Source: PALSA-1355 sp035496575 (GTDB lineage Bacteria; Planctomycetota; Planctomycetia; Pirellulales; PALSA-1355). Taken from it: a stretch of DNA of 9,547 nt. The notes below the pieces were generated by a model that was given only the letters and a program-made list of their open reading frames with translations, had not been told where the DNA came from and ran no database searches. Within the stretch, counting starts at the first letter, position 1. Each line of letters opens with the position of its first letter. This document shows positions 6,203 to 9,547 of the stretch, one piece after another. Both the position numbers and the translations under genes were made by a program. The DNA is taken from NCBI GenBank assembly GCA_035496575.1, contig DATJEN010000282.1, positions 1-9,547 of the forward strand. Direction: 5' to 3'.

Positions 6203-6231
6203 ATTGTAGCTGTGCTCGTATCGCCTGTCTG
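6203..6231 (-). promoter_or_regulatory. Candidate promoter of hemD-hemE
   Basis: On the minus strand CAGACA (6231-6226, four of six to TTGACA) precedes TACAAT (6208-6203, five of six to TATAAT) with a 17-bp spacer. Transcription would begin near 6196, giving a leader of about 23 nt before the ATG at 6173. The only ribosome-binding-like string in that leader is GAGAA. The rest of the 167-nt divergent gap shows no clear promoter for the flavin reductase gene. Confidence 0.4.
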
Positions 6232-6340
6232 GTGACGCGGGTCAACCCGCTCGGCTCTGCCCTCTCGCCAGGACATCGGTTATCCTTGGATCGCCCGCGG
6301 GGTCGATCATCCGCTCACAGCCGCAGTCAGCGAGGACACC

Positions 6341-6814
6341 ATGCCAGTCGAAGCAGCCGAATTCCGCCGCGCGCTGGGGCACTTTGCGGCTGGCGTGACG
6401 GTGGTGACCACAAAACTGGCGGACGGTCAGTTGGCCGGTATCACGGTCACGGCTTTCAGCTCGTTGTCACTCGACCCACCGCTGGTGCTGGTTTGCATCG
6501 ACAAGCGAGCCCGACTTCATGATGGGCTGCAAAAAGGCGGGGCCTACGCCGTCAATATGCTGGCCGACGATCAGGAGCTGGTGTCGCGCCGCTTTGCGAC
6601 GCGCGGGCCCGATCCCTTCCAGGAGACGGGCTATCGCGAAGGCGCGATCGGCTGCCCAATTCTGGCTGGCGCCATCGCGGTGCTCGAATGCCGTGTCGTC
6701 GACACGCTGCCGGGTGGCGACCACACGATCTTCGTGGGCGAAGTCGAATCAACGAGCGTGCAGGAAGGCAAACCGCTTTTGTATTTTCGCGGCGGCTACG
6801 CTCAGTTGAGCTAG
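6341..6814 (+). CDS. Flavin reductase-like FMN-binding split-barrel protein
   Basis: The 157-aa protein belongs to the flavin reductase-like family (HpaC/DIM6/NTAB type), whose members bind FMN or FAD and commonly use NAD(P)H to supply reduced flavin to a partner monooxygenase. Typical features, in order, are FRRALGHFAAGVTVVTT (8-24), the flavin-binding strand GITVTAFSSLSLDPPLVLVCI (33-53), FAVNML-like AYAVNML (68-74), the RF...DPF segment (84-93) and GGDHTIFVGEV (125-135). Length and start are normal for the family. GAGG at 6332-6335 sits 5 nt before the ATG. There is no signal peptide, so it is cytoplasmic. No monooxygenase is adjacent, so the physiological partner is unknown. The gene diverges from hemD-hemE and its TAG directly abuts the stop of the convergent DUF3754 gene. 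Confidence 0.93.
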   Translation: MPVEAAEFRRALGHFAAGVTVVTTKLADGQLAGITVTAFSSLSLDPPLVLVCIDKRARLHDGLQKGGAYAVNMLADDQELVSRRFATRGPDPFQETGYREGAIGCPILAGAIAVLECRVVDTLPGGDHTIFVGEVESTSVQEGKPLLYFRGGYAQLS

Positions 6815-8128
6815 CTATGGCAACTTCTTGCCCGCCGCAAGCAGCCCTGACCAGTGCCGCGCGGTGCGCTCAAGCGCCTGATCGATCTCGATGGCTTTCC
6901 ACTTCTGATTTGCCGTTCGATCAACCAGGCCCAGTCGCTCCAGCTTTTCGAGTGCATCGCCGATTTCAAAATCCACGTCTCGGCCGGCCAACGGCGCCAG
7001 AAATCGCTCCACTTCGAGGTCAAGCGCATCGGTTGTGTATCCCTCGCCTCCGCACCGCCACAAGAAGTAATAAGCCAGAATCGACTCGCGGTTTTCCTGC
7101 TCTTCGGCCTCGTCGATCATGCGGTGGATCACGCCCGCGTTGTTGTCGATGTTTTGGTAATACAGGCGTTGGGTGAGGTTGAGCTGATATTTTTGCTTGG
7201 TGTTCATGTAGCCGAACACCGATCGAGTTCCATAGCCCAGCGTGCCGCCCACCAGTCCCCACATGGCCAGGCCCGAGCCCCAGGCCAACACCAGCTTCGT
7301 GGCCGCCAGCGAAAGTCCGGAGAGCGTGGGAAACATGATCTTGGCCCGGTCGAGCAACGACATCTGCACCTGCGTGCCGGGCAGCAGCATATCCACGTCG
7401 AGCTTGGGGATGTCCTTGAACAACTTGACGTGCACGTCGTCGGTGTCGAGGAATTTCGAAAACTGCTGCCCAGACCTGAACCGAAAGATGATCACCAGGC
7501 GCTCGTAGACTGGCAGCTCGACAGCCTCAGGCCGAAAACCCCTGAGCAAGCGACGGCGGAACCGCGTGCCGAGGCGATCCCCTCGGTAGAAAATCTCCAG
7601 CCGCTCGAAGATCCCAAAGTCGACTTTGAGAGCCAGGCCCCAATGGCTGTGCTCCTTGAGAGCCTGCTCGATTTCTTCCTGCTTGATGCGGACGAAGTTG
7701 CCCCGCGCCAACAGCCACCCGAACCGCTCGAACAATCGCGTCTGGCGATCGGAATTTTGATTGGGGCCCGGCGTTTGGACGGATTTCGTATCGCTGTCCG
7801 GATCGAAAGGGGAATAACACTCTTTGAGCTCGTCGAGGACGGCCTGATACTCGCGGTGAAAAATCGCGTGCAAACCCTCGCACAATTGGCGGAAACGAGG
7901 CTCGTCGGCCGGGGACAGCGAATCGCGACCCACCAGCAGCTCGATGAGCTCGGCCCGGCGGATGGGAATAAATTGCTCCCGCGGACGCGAACTGGTGCTG
8001 TCGTCCGTTCGGGTGGGCAAGAGGTCGGTCGATTGCCCGGACGAGCGGTTTCGCATTGAGGCTCGGTGGGCCCGAACGGGCGCTCCGACGCCACCGCCGA
8101 CAACGGAGATTCGCTGATCGTGTGACAT
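6815..8128 (-). CDS. TMEM143/DUF3754 family membrane protein
   Basis: The 437-aa protein matches the DUF3754 family, known in eukaryotes as TMEM143 and of unknown biochemical function. Recognisable blocks are FYRGDRLGTR (180-189), a conserved VPVYERL-like LPVYERLVIIFRF (205-217), and the signature KLFKDIPKLDVDMLLPG (235-251) followed by MSLLDRAKI (256-264). A hydrophobic region at about 269-300 could hold one or two membrane helices. The C-terminal part, about 361-402, looks like a small winged-helix-like module (DALEKLERLGLV). The first 60 residues are low-complexity, rich in Arg, Ser and Gly, and poorly conserved in appearance. I chose the ATG at 8128 because a TTGGCC-17-TACAAT promoter lies about 33 nt upstream; Met25 (8056) is an alternative. 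The open frame continues to 8431, but that would overlap the divergent methyltransferase gene. Long open frames on the opposite strand are shadows of this gene. Confidence 0.88.
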   Translation of the reverse strand: MSHDQRISVVGGGVGAPVRAHRASMRNRSSGQSTDLLPTRTDDSTSSRPREQFIPIRRAELIELLVGRDSLSPADEPRFRQLCEGLHAIFHREYQAVLDELKECYSPFDPDSDTKSVQTPGPNQNSDRQTRLFERFGWLLARGNFVRIKQEEIEQALKEHSHWGLALKVDFGIFERLEIFYRGDRLGTRFRRRLLRGFRPEAVELPVYERLVIIFRFRSGQQFSKFLDTDDVHVKLFKDIPKLDVDMLLPGTQVQMSLLDRAKIMFPTLSGLSLAATKLVLAWGSGLAMWGLVGGTLGYGTRSVFGYMNTKQKYQLNLTQRLYYQNIDNNAGVIHRMIDEAEEQENRESILAYYFLWRCGGEGYTTDALDLEVERFLAPLAGRDVDFEIGDALEKLERLGLVDRTANQKWKAIEIDQALERTARHWSGLLAAGKKLP

Positions 8129-8167
8129 GAATGCTGGATGCTCGTTCAAATGGGGTAAAACGCCACG

Positions 8168-8196
8168 ATTGTAGTGAGCTGCAATCCTGTGGCCAA
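8168..8196 (-). promoter_or_regulatory. Candidate promoter of the DUF3754 gene
   Basis: On the minus strand TTGGCC (8196-8191) and TACAAT (8173-8168) are separated by exactly 17 bp. Transcription would start near 8161, about 33 nt ahead of the ATG at 8128, which helps decide that start. The 164-nt divergent gap shows TTGACC at 8217-8222 on the plus strand, but no good -10 box at the right distance for the methyltransferase gene. Confidence 0.5.
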
Positions 8197-8292
8197 CGTC
8201 GAAAGGGGCGTGGGAGTTGACCTCGACCAGCGGCCGCCCACAGGCCAAGCTATGAGGAAGCCCTTGGTCCCCGAGTCGGCAACATCCCCGCA

Positions 8293-9063
8293 GTGAGAGA
8301 CAGTTTGGCTCGAAATCGAACGACCGCCGTACTCGCGATTTTCGCGGCGATTGCGATCGCGCTTGTGCCGTCGCACGCGCTTCGCGCCGAGTCCGACACC
8401 GCCAGCCAAGGCGAGCAAAAGCAGAAGTCACGCGAAGCTCGCATTCCCAAGGGCCCGAAGCGCTACAAGGGTCGCGAGATCGCCGAGACCATGCATTACC
8501 TGGGCGCGCCCTGGCTCATGCGCGACGAGCGGCAGCGCGAAGAAGACTGCGCCATGCTGCTCGAGGCCCTGCAACTGAAGCCGGGACAGGCCGTGTGCGA
8601 CATGGGCTGCGGCAATGGGTTCTATACCCTGCAAATGGCGCGGATCGTGGGGCCACAAGGCCGGGTGCTGGCGGTCGACATTCAGCCGGAGATGTTGCAC
8701 CTGCTGGAGGCGCGCGCCAAGGAAGCCAACCTGGCCAATATCGAGCTCATCGAGGGTTCGCCAGTCGATCCCAAGCTGCCCGATGAAGAACTGGATCTGG
8801 TGCTGATGGTGGACGTATACCACGAGTTTTCGCATCCCGAGCAAATGCTAAAAGCCATCCACCGATCGCTCAAACCGCGGGGCCGCATCGCTTTGGGCGA
8901 ATTCCGTTTGGAAGACCCCAACGTGCCGATCAAGCTGCTGCACAAGATGAGCAAGAAGCAAATTCTGCGAGAATTTCAGCCCAACGGCTTTGAACTGGTC
9001 GAGCAATTCGACAAGCTTCCATGGCAACACTTGATGTTCTTTGAGCGTTCCAAATCACCCTGA
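8293..9063 (+). CDS. Exported class I methyltransferase-like protein
   Basis: The 256-aa product has a Sec-type signal peptide (about residues 1-32: basic LARNR, hydrophobic AVLAIFAAIAIALV, cleavage near LRA before ES), then a charged spacer and a complete class I methyltransferase fold. Motif I is VCDMGCGNGFYTLQMA (101-116); the acidic end of strand beta2 is Asp129 in AVDIQPEML; the motif IV region is LVLMVDVYHEFSHPEQML (169-186); a GRIALGEF strand (197-204) follows. SAM-binding residues look intact. Substrate unknown. The start is GTG at 8293; a TTG at 8305, preceded by GAGAG, would give a slightly cleaner signal peptide. Neither has a strong ribosome binding site and no ATG is available. 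It is transcribed divergently from the DUF3754 gene. Export of an SAM-dependent fold is odd, because SAM is cytoplasmic; the alternative is a membrane-tethered protein facing inward. Confidence 0.88.
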   Translation: MRDSLARNRTTAVLAIFAAIAIALVPSHALRAESDTASQGEQKQKSREARIPKGPKRYKGREIAETMHYLGAPWLMRDERQREEDCAMLLEALQLKPGQAVCDMGCGNGFYTLQMARIVGPQGRVLAVDIQPEMLHLLEARAKEANLANIELIEGSPVDPKLPDEELDLVLMVDVYHEFSHPEQMLKAIHRSLKPRGRIALGEFRLEDPNVPIKLLHKMSKKQILREFQPNGFELVEQFDKLPWQHLMFFERSKSP

Positions 9064-9396
9064 TTAGGGGTCAAGAGGACATCGCAATTCACACAACAGC
9101 TACAAGTCGACTTGCCGTTAGAACCGCGCGCGCAGAATTTGCTGTAAGTCGTTCCAAGACTGCTCAGTAAGCACAGTGAAGTTGCAATGAATTTTGCCGC
9201 TAAGTAAAATAAAACGCGATAGCCCGGCCGGTGTCGGCCGGTTAGTGATCTGTGAGAGGCAAAACCCCGGGCCGCAAGAACCGCTAATGAGTTAGACGAG
9301 CGCTTTCTACCACTAAAAGGTTGAAAGCCACTAGGAACAGGAATCGGCCGCTAGGGGCATAACGCGCCGGTTCGACGAATAAGGCTGCTATCTTTC
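9064..9396. other. 333-nt intergenic region without a recognised gene
   Basis: I find no ORF with protein-like character on either strand, no tRNA or other known RNA, and no repeat of note. It contains one strong GC-rich hairpin (9224-9241), a short A-rich stretch just before it (9203-9214), and two near copies of CCACTA (9309 and 9328). I could not place a convincing sigma70 or sigma54 promoter for the gene starting at 9397. Confidence 0.5.
9224..9241. other. GC-rich hairpin, possible transcript end
   Basis: CCGGCCG (9224-9230) and CGGCCGG (9235-9241) form a perfect 7-bp stem with the 4-nt loop GTGT. No T-run follows on either strand, so it is not a standard intrinsic terminator. GCCCGG (9222-9227) could instead pair with CCGGGC (9267-9272), giving an alternative fold. 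It lies about 160 nt after the exported methyltransferase gene. It could stabilise a 3' end or be part of a leader for the next gene. Confidence 0.3.
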
Positions 9397-9547
9397 ATGA
9401 CCGATCACCCGTCGATCGCGCCTAGCATCGACTCTCCGAATCGCGCTGACTGCGGCCCAATGGATTGGGTACTTGGTCAGAATCTCGCGGTTAAGCAAAT
9501 TGCGCGGAACGCTTACCGCGCTGCTGAAGCCGACTGCACGGTATTGA
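9397..9547 (+). CDS. N-terminus of a probable sigma-54-interaction AAA+ regulator (partial)
   Basis: An ATG at 9397 opens a frame that stays open to the window edge, giving 50 complete codons plus one base. The first 22 residues (MTDHPSIAPSIDSPNRADCG then PM) look like a variable leader. From residue 24 the text WVLGQNLAVKQIARNAY, then RAAEADCTVL, fits the start of the sigma-54-interaction domain of NtrC-type activators. In that family the pattern is (I)GxSxAMxxVxxxIxRAAxSDxTVLI, leading into the Walker A GESGTGKE. The Walker A motif would lie just past the edge, so the call rests on these 27 residues. No response-regulator receiver domain precedes the AAA+ part. The only ribosome-binding-like string is AAGG at 9381-9384, 12 nt upstream and rather far. 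If correct, the protein would be an ATPase that activates sigma-54 RNA polymerase, or a related two-domain regulator. Confidence 0.6.
   Translation, partial: MTDHPSIAPSIDSPNRADCGPMDWVLGQNLAVKQIARNAYRAAEADCTVL

Noticed and set aside
5283..6209. A 308-codon open frame on the plus strand opposite the HemD half
   Set aside because: It is the antisense shadow of the uroporphyrinogen-III synthase domain, with no family resemblance and no ribosome binding site.
6174..6245. A 24-codon N-terminal extension of hemD-hemE from 6245
   Set aside because: The candidate -10 box at 6203-6208 lies inside it, and the synthase fold begins just after the ATG at 6173.
6854..8059. A 401-codon open frame on the plus strand opposite the DUF3754 gene
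   Set aside because: It is a mirror of a GC-rich coding strand. The translation is rich in His, Gln, Arg and Val with no recognisable domain, while the minus strand encodes a clear DUF3754 protein.
8129..8431. N-terminal extension of the DUF3754 protein up to 8431
   Set aside because: It would overlap the start of the divergent exported methyltransferase, cover that gap's candidate promoter, and add Arg/Ser-rich sequence with no family features.
9160..9190. A sigma-54 (-24/-12) promoter suggested by GCAC then TTGC near 9170-9186
   Set aside because: The two elements are separated by 7 nt instead of 5 and the upstream GG is missing.
1..9547. CRISPR array, transposon ends, toxin-antitoxin, phage or defence genes
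   Set aside because: I looked for regularly spaced repeats, terminal inverted repeats and typical protein signatures on both strands and found none.

Overview
The window reads as ordinary chromosomal DNA of a GC-rich bacterium, most likely a planctomycete. That assignment is inference. It rests on a PEP-CTERM surface protein, a secreted S41 carboxy-terminal protease with a charged low-complexity tail, a bacterial TMEM143/DUF3754 membrane protein, an exported SAM-methyltransferase-like protein, sparse Shine-Dalgarno sequences, and mostly single-gene units in mixed orientation. I see no rRNA, tRNA, CRISPR array, transposase, phage gene or defence island.

Layout. Positions 1-735 hold a small unrecognised gene with a strong ribosome binding site, a textbook intrinsic terminator, and a tiny membrane-anchored zinc-ribbon protein. 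Positions 830-1474 hold a PmtA/KsgA-like SAM methyltransferase. Positions 1542-3255 hold a good sigma70-type promoter, a roughly 130-nt leader and a CtpA-type S41 protease. The gap 3256-3570 holds a possible 40-codon ORF, a probable promoter and a leader hairpin ahead of a PEP-CTERM protein (3571-4233). The next gene, on the minus strand (4230-6173), is a single ORF joining uroporphyrinogen-III synthase (HemD) to uroporphyrinogen decarboxylase (HemE). A flavin reductase-like gene (6341-6814) diverges from it and runs stop-to-stop into a minus-strand DUF3754 gene (6815-8128). Divergent from that is an exported methyltransferase-like protein (8293-9063). After a 333-nt gap, the first 50 codons of what looks like a sigma-54-interaction AAA+ regulator run off the right edge.

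How the genes relate. There is no convincing multi-gene operon: almost every gene has its own candidate promoter or faces its neighbour. The clearest functional unit is the HemD-HemE protein, which would carry out two consecutive steps of tetrapyrrole synthesis (hydroxymethylbilane to uroporphyrinogen III to coproporphyrinogen III). The protease, the PEP-CTERM protein and the exported methyltransferase are all predicted to leave the cytoplasm, but nothing in the sequence ties them to one pathway.

The points most worth a second look are the HemD-HemE fusion, two genes whose -10-like boxes sit exactly 6 nt before the ATG (predicted leaderless mRNAs), the exported SAM-methyltransferase fold, the charged insertion that splits the C-terminus of the S41 protease, and two convergent gene pairs whose stop codons overlap or abut. 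I did not find a clearly new multi-gene system.
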